Assembly (NCBI RefSeq): GCF_004801375.1
Contig: NZ_SSNZ01000007.1
Span: forward strand, 1-64,000
Direction of reading: 5' to 3'
Length of the DNA stretch: 64,000 bases
Source of the DNA: Flavobacterium supellecticarium
GTDB lineage: Bacteria; Bacteroidota; Bacteroidia; Flavobacteriales; Flavobacteriaceae
Shown here: positions 6,635 through 14,020 of the stretch, one piece after another
Layout: each line of letters starts with the position of its first letter
Numbering within the stretch: position 1 is the first letter of the stretch
The notes under the pieces: generated by a model
The model's database searches: none
What the model saw: only the letters and a program-made list of their open reading frames with translations
What the model was told of the DNA's origin: nothing
Translations under genes and position numbers: made by a program

Positions 6635-8551
6635 ATGTTGAAACAAACCGTTTTTTTAATTATAAGTCTTCTGATTACTGGTCTGGCAGCAGCACAGGAT
6701 GCGGATCTGCAGCAAAAACTGGATGAATTTGCCAAACAGAAAAAAGGACTGAATGAAGTGATCAAGATTGATGTCTCCGGATTGACATTACACGATTTTA
6801 TCCTTTCCATTGCCGAGGAGCATCAGTTAAACGTAAGTCCGGATGCCGATTTGACACAATCCGTGGTGAATAACTTTTTTGATGTTACGGTAAAGGATGT
6901 GTTTGTATTCCTGGCGCAAAAATACGATCTGGAAATTGGTTTTGTGAGCAATATCATCACCTTTAAAAAACGAAAAGAGGTGAAGATTATCGAAAAGAAA
7001 CAGCCTAAATTCGTTGATGTCAGTTATAATCCGCAAAACGATTTCTTATCGGTAAAGCTGGAAAACGATTCCCTTCCGGCCGTAGCCAAAGCGATTATCG
7101 ATAAATCGAGTAAAAACCTAATTCTGGCACCGGATATTAAAGGAATGAAGGTGTCGTCGTATATCCTGAACAGACCATTTGATCAGGTTATCGATATGAT
7201 GGCAAAATCCAACGATTTGATTGCAACCAAAGACGAAAATGGGTTCTTTTATCTGGAGAAAAATAACAATACCAATATGAATACCGGAAGTACAAGTATG
7301 TCGTCCGGTGGTGGTAACCGTAGTAAACAGCCGAAAGCATCGGTGGGCGTTCCGGGGTATTATGAAGTCGATTTGAATAAAGCGGGTTATCTATCAGTAA
7401 AAGCTTATGTGGCCGATGTGTCGGATTTGATTACCGAAGCCGCCGAAAAATTACACATCAACTATTTCTTGTATAACAAACCTGAAAATGAAAAAACGAC
7501 TTTGGCAGCTGATAATATTACATTCGACGACTTGCTGGAACACGTTTTTAAAGGAAAAAAATATATTTTTAAAAAACAGGATAACCTATATCTGATTGGC
7601 GAACACGCTACGGAAGGATTACGGGCAACCGAATTGATCGCACTGGAAAATCGTTCGATTGAATCGGTGTTGCCGTCTTTGCCAAAAGTGTTTTCTGAAA
7701 AATTGGAGATCAAGGAGTTTGTAGAGCTTAACGGATTGGTGGTGTCGGGGTCTAAACTGACCATCGAGGAGCTTCGGGTATATATGAAACAAATCGATAA
7801 AGTGGTGCCTTTGGTACAGATTGAAGTGATCATCGCACAATACAATAAATCCTACGATATTCAGTCGGGAATTAAAGCCGGTATTGATAAGAGTAATATC
7901 CCGAAAACAAGTGGCGGTTTATTCCCGTCAGCGGATATGACGTTAAACGGGTCGTCTGTAAATAGTTTGATCAACGCATTTAACGGTTTCGGATTGTTTA
8001 AACTTGGAAAAGTAACCGAGGCGTTTTACCTGAATCTGAAATTGCTGGAAAACAACTCAATCGTAAAAATCGAATCGACTCCTAAAATCGCAACGATTAG
8101 CGGTCACGAAGCCAAACTGGCAATCGGGGAAACCAGTTATTATTTCGAACAAAACAACCGATTATTAACGAATAGTATCGGTAACGATATTTTACAATCC
8201 GGTACCTGGAAGTCGACCGATGCCAACCTGAGTGTGTCGATCAAACCGTATGTGTCGGCAGACGAAAATGTAACACTGAATATAGCCGTGGAGAAAAGTT
8301 CCTTCCTGGGAAGAGCAGGAGATACCGCACCTCCGGGGAAAGCAACACAGAAGTTTGAATCCCTAGTACGGGTAAAAAATAACGAAATGATTTTATTGGG
8401 CGGATTGGATGAATTGAAAAAGGAAAACTCCGGTTCGGGGGTTCCGTTAATTTCCCGTATTCCGATTATTAAGTGGTTTTTCAGTAGCCGTAAAAAAGCG
8501 AAAAACGACTCGAAACTGCATATTTTTATTAAACCTACCGTTGTTTACTAA
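6635..8551 (+). CDS. gspD: Outer-membrane secretin, GspD/PilQ family
   Basis: A 638-residue protein with a signal peptide ending around AAAQ at residue 20. Residues about 40-115 resemble the N0/STN domain of secretins (LTLHDFILSIAEEHQLNV). Two or three further periplasmic N-domains follow, the last ending in EELRVYMKQIDKVVPLVQIEVIIAQ. The C-terminal secretin core shows SIVKIESTPKIATISGHEA, the VRVKNNEMILLGGL strand and GVPLISRIPIIKWFF, ending in SKLHIFIKPTVV; these are the secretin signatures. A Gly/Ser/Asn-rich linker lies near 225-240. It should form the outer-membrane gate through which substrates or the filament pass. No dedicated S domain for a pilotin is evident. It overlaps the next gene by one base. 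Confidence 0.93.
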   Translation: MLKQTVFLIISLLITGLAAAQDADLQQKLDEFAKQKKGLNEVIKIDVSGLTLHDFILSIAEEHQLNVSPDADLTQSVVNNFFDVTVKDVFVFLAQKYDLEIGFVSNIITFKKRKEVKIIEKKQPKFVDVSYNPQNDFLSVKLENDSLPAVAKAIIDKSSKNLILAPDIKGMKVSSYILNRPFDQVIDMMAKSNDLIATKDENGFFYLEKNNNTNMNTGSTSMSSGGGNRSKQPKASVGVPGYYEVDLNKAGYLSVKAYVADVSDLITEAAEKLHINYFLYNKPENEKTTLAADNITFDDLLEHVFKGKKYIFKKQDNLYLIGEHATEGLRATELIALENRSIESVLPSLPKVFSEKLEIKEFVELNGLVVSGSKLTIEELRVYMKQIDKVVPLVQIEVIIAQYNKSYDIQSGIKAGIDKSNIPKTSGGLFPSADMTLNGSSVNSLINAFNGFGLFKLGKVTEAFYLNLKLLENNSIVKIESTPKIATISGHEAKLAIGETSYYFEQNNRLLTNSIGNDILQSGTWKSTDANLSVSIKPYVSADENVTLNIAVEKSSFLGRAGDTAPPGKATQKFESLVRVKNNEMILLGGLDELKKENSGSGVPLISRIPIIKWFFSSRKKAKNDSKLHIFIKPTVVY

Positions 8552-9741
8552 TGCTGACTTTCCTGTCTAAAATAATAAAGATCAACACGGTCAATATCGT
8601 CGGGGTTTCCAGAGATGAAAATACGGAAACCTATAATCTGCTTACGGTAAAACGCAAGGGGAATAAAATTGATATTGTCGAAACGGCGACCTACGATTCG
8701 TTCGAAAGTCTAAAGAAAAAGATCGATCTCAAATTGCCGGTCATTATTGCGCTCGAAGGTAAAGGCGTACTGAATAAAAAGATCGATTTTAATAATGAAG
8801 CCGATGTAAACTGGCAAAAGAATGTCGATTATAATTCGATTTACTTTACGGCCTATAAAGCGGGAACGGCCAATTATATGAGTTTTTGCCGGAAAAATGC
8901 CGTTACGGAAGTACTGCAAAAATTTACCGCCGAAAAATTTCAGGTAATCGATGTGTATGTCGGTGCTTTTCTGGCGGCTTTGTTGCAAACGGCTATCGGG
9001 GAACCAAAAATCCTGGCAAGCGATCTGATGTTGGAGTTTGACGATACCGGACTTTCGGGTTTTGAAAAACAATTCGCCGAAATCCCGATGAAGCTGAAAT
9101 ACAAAATAAACGAAGATACCATCAATAGCGATTTTATTCCGCTTTATGGGGTGCTGGTGCATTTCTTTTTACAACCAAAAGCCGTTACCAAGACGGAAAG
9201 CGGTATGCTCAACGTAGAGGAGATCATTTACAAAAAAGCATTTACGCTGTTCGGGACAGTGATGTTGGTTGGTTTCTTACTGAGTTTGCTAACGAGCTAT
9301 CTGCTGATCCACTATTACGGGAGTAAAAATGCCGAACTCAATCTTCAGAATGTGTATTCCAATCAGTCGTATCAATTGGTGCTGGATATGGAAAAACAAA
9401 AAGAGAAAAAAGAAAATATCCTTAAAGAATCGGGCTTTGGATCGTCGCGTTTCCTTTCGTTTTATTCCTACGAATTGATCAAAATGACACCGGGTGATAT
9501 CGTGTTGAATGAATTAAACGTTGTACCGCTGGCCAAAGAGGTAAAAGCGACCGAAAGAGTATTGCTTGATCCGGGAACGATCGTGTTAAAAGGTGAAACC
9601 TATAACGAAGCGTCGTTTAACAACTGGATGGGTAATCTGAAAAATAACAACTGGATTAAAAAGTTTGAGATTACGCAGTTGAAAAAGGATAAAAAGAATA
9701 AAACCCAGTTTGAAGTAAAAATCACGATTAAAGATGTTTGA
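8551..9741 (+). CDS. GspL-like assembly protein (PilM-PilN type fusion)
   Basis: A 396-residue protein with a cytoplasmic N-terminal part (about 1-225), a single membrane helix (about 231-256, TLFGTVMLVGFLLSLLTSYLL) and a periplasmic part beginning with a coiled coil and ending in a small alpha/beta domain (about 330-396). This is the layout of GspL, equivalent to PilM plus PilN, and the position next to an M-like gene fits. Sequence identity to known GspL is not obvious, so the call rests on topology and gene order. In type II secretion, L recruits the E ATPase to the membrane through its cytoplasmic domain. The next gene starts 8 bases before its stop. Confidence 0.65.
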   Translation: MLTFLSKIIKINTVNIVGVSRDENTETYNLLTVKRKGNKIDIVETATYDSFESLKKKIDLKLPVIIALEGKGVLNKKIDFNNEADVNWQKNVDYNSIYFTAYKAGTANYMSFCRKNAVTEVLQKFTAEKFQVIDVYVGAFLAALLQTAIGEPKILASDLMLEFDDTGLSGFEKQFAEIPMKLKYKINEDTINSDFIPLYGVLVHFFLQPKAVTKTESGMLNVEEIIYKKAFTLFGTVMLVGFLLSLLTSYLLIHYYGSKNAELNLQNVYSNQSYQLVLDMEKQKEKKENILKESGFGSSRFLSFYSYELIKMTPGDIVLNELNVVPLAKEVKATERVLLDPGTIVLKGETYNEASFNNWMGNLKNNNWIKKFEITQLKKDKKNKTQFEVKITIKDV

Positions 9742-10258
9742 GAATTATTCCTATAAACAGAAATGCGGTGCGCTGGTGGTGGTTTTTATCATGCTGTCGG
9801 TTACTGCTTATAAAAGGTCTTTTTCGTCCTTGTTTCAGGTGATAAAAGAATACCGGGAGCTTTCATCGCGCGTGGAGGATATTAACAAGAAAGCCAAAAA
9901 TGCCGACGAATTGCGAAAAGAGATCGCCTACCTCGATGCCATGTTGGGTAAAGAAGGCGTAACAAAAGAAATGGTGCAACAGGGAATGGTCGATTTTGCT
10001 ACGCGGTCACAACCGGGAGTGTCGATCCACGAACTGGCGCCAATTCACAGTTTTACGGACGAGAATTATACGGTTTTTACCAACCAATTGGATGTGGTTG
10101 GAAATACGAATCAGTTGTTGAAAATGGCTTATGATTTCGAAAAACAATACGATTATTCACGAATGGTCGGAATCAAATTGTTTACAGCAAAAAAGAATAA
10201 TAAAGAAGAAGTTTTACATTTAAAAATGATATTTCAAAACTATGAGAACAATAAGTAA
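9734..10258 (+). CDS. GspM/PilO-like assembly protein
   Basis: A 174-residue bitopic protein with a short cytoplasmic tail, one membrane helix at about 9-28 (CGALVVVFIMLSVTAY), a coiled coil (about 35-75) and a small C-terminal alpha/beta domain. That is the PilO/GspM layout. It overlaps the L-like gene upstream by 8 bases and the lipoprotein gene downstream by 17. In classical systems L and M form a heterodimer through their ferredoxin-like periplasmic domains. The similar helix-coiled-coil-domain plan of both proteins here supports that pairing. The assignment is by topology and context, not by a strong motif. Confidence 0.6.
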   Translation: MFENYSYKQKCGALVVVFIMLSVTAYKRSFSSLFQVIKEYRELSSRVEDINKKAKNADELRKEIAYLDAMLGKEGVTKEMVQQGMVDFATRSQPGVSIHELAPIHSFTDENYTVFTNQLDVVGNTNQLLKMAYDFEKQYDYSRMVGIKLFTAKKNNKEEVLHLKMIFQNYENNK

Positions 10259-11201
10259 GATTGCCCTTTTTCTGGTAGCGGTTTTTATGTCTTCCTGTGA
10301 AGATATTTTGGAAAAGGATATTTCCAATAGTACGGTTCAGGCGACTTATCCGTTAAATGCGGCAGTTGTTCAGAGCAATGTGGTAAATTTCCAGTGGAAT
10401 AAAATGGATGGTGCTAAAACCTACAGAGTTCAGGTTTATGATGTTCATCAGTCGCTGATCGCCGAAAAAGAAACGGAAGATTTGCATTTGGAACAGGAAT
10501 TGCCATCGGGTCAGTACCAATGGCGTGTACGCGGGGAAAATTTTGCGTATCAGTCACAATATACGTTCCCGATTTCGTTTTCAACGCAAATTACCGAAGA
10601 TCTAACCAATCAGTTGGTCGTGTTGTCCAGTCCGGATTCCGATATTTATACCAATCTGGCTACGATGACATTAAGCTGGCAAAGTCTGCAGGCGGCGACA
10701 AATTATAGTGCCGAAGTAGTGAATACTAGTACCGGTCAGTCGGTATATTCCAATACCAACCTAACGGCGACTTCTATTTCGTTGGATAATGTAGCCTTGA
10801 CGTCAGATGGTGTTTACCAGTGGAAAGTTCAGGCGATGAACAGCAATAATAGTACACAAACACAATTCAGTACCCGTAAGTTTAATATTGATCGTGTAAA
10901 TCCGAATCAGCCGCAAAATACGGCTCCGGCCAATAATGCTACGTTGAGTCTCAACCAGCAAATCACTTTTTCGTGGACGATTTCGCAGGATTCCGGAACG
11001 GTACAATCGCCGATAAGCTATGTTTTACAGTTTTCAGATAATCAGAGCTTTTCGAATATCACCCAGCAATTTGATGTAACATCAACCTCTTTCCAACAAA
11101 CATTCACGACGGCTGGAACGTATTACTGGCGTGTAAAAGCTAAGGATAAAGCGGGTAATGAAGGAACGTATAGCGCAGGCTTTAAAATTGTTTTAAACTA
11201 A
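10242..11201 (+). CDS. Lipoprotein with three fibronectin type III-like domains, part of the secretion operon
   Basis: A 319-residue protein. The signal peptide ends in FMSSC with the lipid cysteine at about residue 19, followed by EDILEKD. After it come three Fn3-like domains, each with the W-strand and Y-x-V/L pattern: VNFQWNKMDGAKTYRVQVYD (about 48-67), LSWQSLQAATNYSAEVV (about 145-161) and FSWTISQ...YVLQFSDNQSF (about 245-270). The last ends YYWRVKAKDKAGN, a common surface-protein signature. It lies between the M-like and C-like genes and overlaps M by 17 bases, so it is a built-in part of the operon. Possible roles are a pilotin-like or outer-membrane anchoring partner of the secretin, or a surface tip/adhesin. 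Classical operons have no Fn3 lipoprotein at this position. Confidence 0.75.
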   Translation: MRTISKIALFLVAVFMSSCEDILEKDISNSTVQATYPLNAAVVQSNVVNFQWNKMDGAKTYRVQVYDVHQSLIAEKETEDLHLEQELPSGQYQWRVRGENFAYQSQYTFPISFSTQITEDLTNQLVVLSSPDSDIYTNLATMTLSWQSLQAATNYSAEVVNTSTGQSVYSNTNLTATSISLDNVALTSDGVYQWKVQAMNSNNSTQTQFSTRKFNIDRVNPNQPQNTAPANNATLSLNQQITFSWTISQDSGTVQSPISYVLQFSDNQSFSNITQQFDVTSTSFQQTFTTAGTYYWRVKAKDKAGNEGTYSAGFKIVLN

Positions 11202-11207
11202 ACTACT

Positions 11208-11720
11208 ATGGCAAAAAAGAAAATAAATATTGTGCTAATTCTGGCTGTTTTAGGGTTATGGGGAACCGTGGCCTATAAAGCGGTATCTCAATATTTTTTT
11301 TCGGAGGAAGTCAAAACGGCAGCCATTGCATCCGATTATAATTTCAAAGCCAGAAAGATCGAAAGGGATACGTTTACACTTGAAAAAATAAACCGCGATC
11401 CTTTTCTAAACAAAGCATTGTTACGCGCGGAAAGTAATCCTGCTGTCGCGCCAAGAACGGCTGTTTCCGGAACGAGAAAGGTTGTGCCGGTAAAAACGGT
11501 CGACGATAAGCCTAAAGTGGCAAAATACTGGCCAATAGTGTCGTATTACGGTTATATCAAAAGTGGAGATAAAAACGAATTGGTCATGCTTAAAATCGGA
11601 AATAAGATTCATCGCCTTCATAAAGGTCAGGAAGTGGAAGGTTTGATGCTGAATAAAGTTTTTAAAGATTCCGTTGAGGTACGTTTTAATAAAGAAAACA
11701 GAATCATCCGAAAAGGATAA
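11208..11720 (+). CDS. GspC/PilP-like inner-membrane protein
   Basis: A 170-residue bitopic protein. It has a short basic N-terminus, one membrane helix (about 6-25), a linker and a C-terminal periplasmic beta domain. The motif INRDPFLNKAL before the linker and YYGYIKSGDKNELVMLKIGNKIHRLHKGQEVEG, continuing to VEVRFNKENRII, match the homology region of GspC and the C-terminal domain of PilP, which bind the first N-domain of the secretin. It is the last gene of the operon, starts 6 bases after the lipoprotein gene and is followed directly by a strong terminator. The family call rests on topology, the RDPF motif and the position. Confidence 0.68.
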   Translation: MAKKKINIVLILAVLGLWGTVAYKAVSQYFFSEEVKTAAIASDYNFKARKIERDTFTLEKINRDPFLNKALLRAESNPAVAPRTAVSGTRKVVPVKTVDDKPKVAKYWPIVSYYGYIKSGDKNELVMLKIGNKIHRLHKGQEVEGLMLNKVFKDSVEVRFNKENRIIRKG

Positions 11721-11724
11721 TACA

Positions 11725-11756
11725 AAAAAATGCCCTGTTTGTCAGGGCATTTTTTG
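11725..11756 (+). terminator. Rho-independent terminator closing the secretion operon
   Basis: An A-run, the stem TGCCCTG, the loop TTTGT and the complementary CAGGGCA followed by six T. It begins a few bases after the C-like gene stop. Its symmetry makes it potentially bidirectional. Confidence 0.9.
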
Positions 11757-11897
11757 TTTCTTTTATGAAAGAATACACCTTCGTTAAAGCGCCTGAGTGA
11801 TGCGGAATATCCTACTAAAAATGGTATAACCTTACAGGGATTAGCTTTCTTATATAAAATGAATTTAATCCAGTAAAACCCATGTTTGCTGTTGTTC

Positions 11898-12968
11898 TTA
11901 ACGGTTGTAATCTGTAGCAGTAAGATGGATTGGAATTGGATTGTTAAGCACCCATTTTACACCTAATTCACTCATTACATAGATTTTTTCAGTGTTTCTG
12001 GCTTTTACTTCATTTGTAATAATGGCTAGTTCTTCTATTTCTTCCTGGGAAAGTGGCTTTTCTTGCTGAATATATTTGAAATAACCGTCCACCATTTTTT
12101 TATATTCAGTGTCCCAGTTACCGCCTCCGTTGTCTAATAACTCCCGGGCTACTTTTCCGGTGATACGAATAACTTCTCCCTGTACGGTTTGGGCTGAGCC
12201 ACGTCCGGGAACCAAAAGCGTCCATAATTCTTCGTGTTGCTTCTGCCAGGTTGTAGCTGTGACGGTAATAGGCGATGTGCCATCATATATAATCCGTCTT
12301 GGGACAGGTGTAACCTCAAAGATGCTGTAAAGTTCGTCTAAAGCGTTGCTTGTCTGTTCTGTTTCTTCGTCATAAAAATTCGGCCGGAATTGTTCAAATG
12401 TTTTTCCGATTTCTGTAACGAACGCTTTCATTTTTTCGGTTTTCTGAGCACCTGCGTTCAATAATATTTTGGAAGCTTCAAGGGTATGTTCTATATCGAT
12501 GTTGCGACAACTCATCAAAGCCAACTCCAACGCGGTATAATCACCTTTTTTTTCGCCATAACCTTCAGAAACCAAAGCGTCAATTTCTGCTCCGTATTCA
12601 AGTAGTGTTTTTATGTTCTCGGTGTTATGGTTTTTTGCGGCACAATGTAACGCTGTTCCTTTAGGGGTGTTTGTGTTTACGTTTGCGCCCAATTCTAATA
12701 AACTCCTGATGTTACCTGAATAACGATTCCCAGAGCGCTCCTGAAGTGGGGTGTAGCTATAGTCATTAAGCGCCTCTATATCGGCTCCCTGTTCAACCAG
12801 CCATTTGGCTAGTTCGTGCGGGCATTCTGCAAACGACAAGGCTGTTCCTTTGCTGTATCCGCCACGAGCTTCTATCTCGCATTTGTCAAATAGTTGAATA
12901 AGTTCTTGAATGTCTCCTTTCTTTAGAAGTTCCTGAAAGTCTTTCGGTAATGTTTTTCTTTTTGCCAT
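11898..12968 (-). CDS. Ankyrin-repeat protein
   Basis: A 356-residue protein without signal peptide or membrane segment, so probably cytoplasmic. Ankyrin repeats span about residues 35-170, seen as GTALSFAECPHELAKWLVEQGADI, SLLELGANVN, GTALHCAAKNHN with LLEYGAEID, and LEASKILLNAGAQ. The C-terminal 130 residues (about 225-356) form a separate domain of unknown function with several Trp and Glu residues. Ankyrin repeats mediate protein contacts; no partner gene is obvious. It stands alone, convergent with the secretion operon, on the edge of a variable-looking interval bounded by tRNA-Leu genes. The start ATG at 12968 fits the first residues MAKRKTLPKDFQELL. Confidence 0.85.
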   Translation of the reverse strand: MAKRKTLPKDFQELLKKGDIQELIQLFDKCEIEARGGYSKGTALSFAECPHELAKWLVEQGADIEALNDYSYTPLQERSGNRYSGNIRSLLELGANVNTNTPKGTALHCAAKNHNTENIKTLLEYGAEIDALVSEGYGEKKGDYTALELALMSCRNIDIEHTLEASKILLNAGAQKTEKMKAFVTEIGKTFEQFRPNFYDEETEQTSNALDELYSIFEVTPVPRRIIYDGTSPITVTATTWQKQHEELWTLLVPGRGSAQTVQGEVIRITGKVARELLDNGGGNWDTEYKKMVDGYFKYIQQEKPLSQEEIEELAIITNEVKARNTEKIYVMSELGVKWVLNNPIPIHLTATDYNR

Positions 12969-13186
12969 ATTGTTTTTTAATTGTAGCTATTGGTTCGGCA
13001 GCTTGGCGAGGCAAGGGTAAATTGGACGGAAAGTTCAATTTCGTGGAAACGTAGACAATGCAGCGAGCCCGTTGACTAAAATAGTAAAAATGCCAGTACG
13101 GGTAATATTAGTGAGAAAAAATCTATAAACTTTAAATTTTTCCTATTCTGAAGAAAATGTGAATTTTGAATTCAGGTTTATAAAAC

Positions 13187-13217
13187 AAAAAAGCTCCAAA
13201 CAACGTTTGGAGCTTTT
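13187..13217 (-). terminator. Terminator of tRNA-Leu(TAA)
   Basis: Hairpin AGCTCCAAA - CAACG - TTTGGAGCT (13192-13213) flanked by A and T runs, directly 3' of the tRNA on the minus strand. The stem is the same as that behind the second tRNA-Leu at 16397-16419. Confidence 0.85.
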
Positions 13218-13218
13218 G

Positions 13219-13304
13219 TACTCAAGGCGGGACTTGAACCCGCACGAACATTACTGTTCACTGGATTTTAAGTCCAGCGTGTCTACCAATTCCACCACTC
13301 GAGC
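13219..13304 (-). tRNA. tRNA-Leu (anticodon TAA)
   Basis: An 86-base cloverleaf on the minus strand. The acceptor GCTCGAG pairs with CTTGAGT (two G-U pairs) and the discriminator is A. The anticodon arm CTGGA-CTTAAAA-TCCAG gives anticodon TAA. A long class II variable arm and the T arm with GTTCAAGTC are present. CCA is not encoded. Leu identity follows from the anticodon, the long variable arm and discriminator A73. Confidence 0.95.
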
Positions 13305-13450
13305 ATTTCTTGGTATCGGCTGCAAAGGTACTATTATATTTTAATCCTGCAAGCTTTATTTGTTATAGAGTGCCTTTAAATTACAGGGTTTTTCGAATGA
13401 CGCTGAAAATAAGTACTATTAGCAATTCAAAAAATGTAAAAAAAAGTGTT

Positions 13451-13789
13451 TTAAAAGAAAACGTCAACGCTAAAATCCAGTACTTCGGCTATTTCGACAT
13501 TGCGTTGGATCTCTTCAATCCCCTTGGCAATCCGTAATTCGGTAGTGAACTTCCGACTGGTGGCATAAATATGATCCTGAATCACCACGCGGAAAAAATA
13601 CTTTCCACCCGGGGTTTTAAATTTCAAAAACAAAGTGTCGGCATGGTAGAGTTTTAACATCTGAATATCCCGTACGCAACCCACTTTCTGATTATGACTC
13701 GCGCCGGTAAGGATGATCTTTCCTTTCCGCGAAGTATAATTAAAGCGGTATTGTTCGTTTTCTCTTTTGGTGATTACAAATGCCCCCAT
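13451..13789 (-). CDS. DUF1508/YegP-like small protein
   Basis: A 112-residue soluble protein. The start MGAFVITKRENEQYRFNY followed by SRKGKIILTGASHNQKVGC and a later RVVIQDHIYATSRKFTTE resembles the YegP/DUF1508 fold, in which a small beta-beta-beta-alpha unit with the pattern F-x-L-K-x-x-N-G-x-I-I-x-x-S is repeated twice. The function of this family is unknown. The C-terminus (about 85-112, GIEEIQRNVEIAEVLDFSVDVFF) is unusual for the family. The gene stands alone between tRNA-Leu(TAA) and a tiny lipoprotein gene on the same strand whose terminator separates them. Confidence 0.65.
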   Translation of the reverse strand: MGAFVITKRENEQYRFNYTSRKGKIILTGASHNQKVGCVRDIQMLKLYHADTLFLKFKTPGGKYFFRVVIQDHIYATSRKFTTELRIAKGIEEIQRNVEIAEVLDFSVDVFF

Positions 13790-13828
13790 TCTAAATTGAT
13801 GCTGTTTTTTTAAAGGACGGCAAAACTA

Positions 13829-13858
13829 ACAAAAAAGTCCCTTATTAGGGACTTTTTA
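13829..13858 (-). terminator. Terminator after the small lipoprotein gene
   Basis: Hairpin AAAAAGTCCC - TTATTA - GGGACTTTTT with flanking A/T runs, immediately downstream (minus strand) of the stop at 13859-13861. Confidence 0.85.
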
Positions 13859-13993
13859 CTATGCTTCTTTTTGCATTTCTTTCTTTTTTGTCAGGTCATT
13901 TTTTACATAACTTGATTTGCAATTCCAACCGCTTGAGCATGATGCGGATAAAACAGATACAGTAATAATACCTGCGATGAATAATTTTTTCAT
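13859..13993 (-). CDS. Small lipoprotein, 44 residues
   Basis: The minus-strand frame from the ATG at 13993 to the TAG at 13859-13861 encodes MKKLFIAGIITVSVLSASCS followed by SGWNCKSSYVKNDL and a basic tail. The first 19 residues are a clear lipoprotein signal with the lipobox LSASC, so the mature protein is only about 26 residues. A proper hairpin terminator follows the stop, which supports a real transcribed gene. No function can be assigned. Similar tiny lipoproteins are common in Flavobacteria. Confidence 0.75.
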   Translation of the reverse strand: MKKLFIAGIITVSVLSASCSSGWNCKSSYVKNDLTKKKEMQKEA

Positions 13994-14020
13994 GGCGTTT
14001 GTTTAAGTAATTATAGTGGT

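Noticed and set aside
13159..13344. 61-codon plus-strand frame
   Set aside because: It runs through tRNA-Leu(TAA) on the other strand and its terminator, with no promoter or protein similarity.
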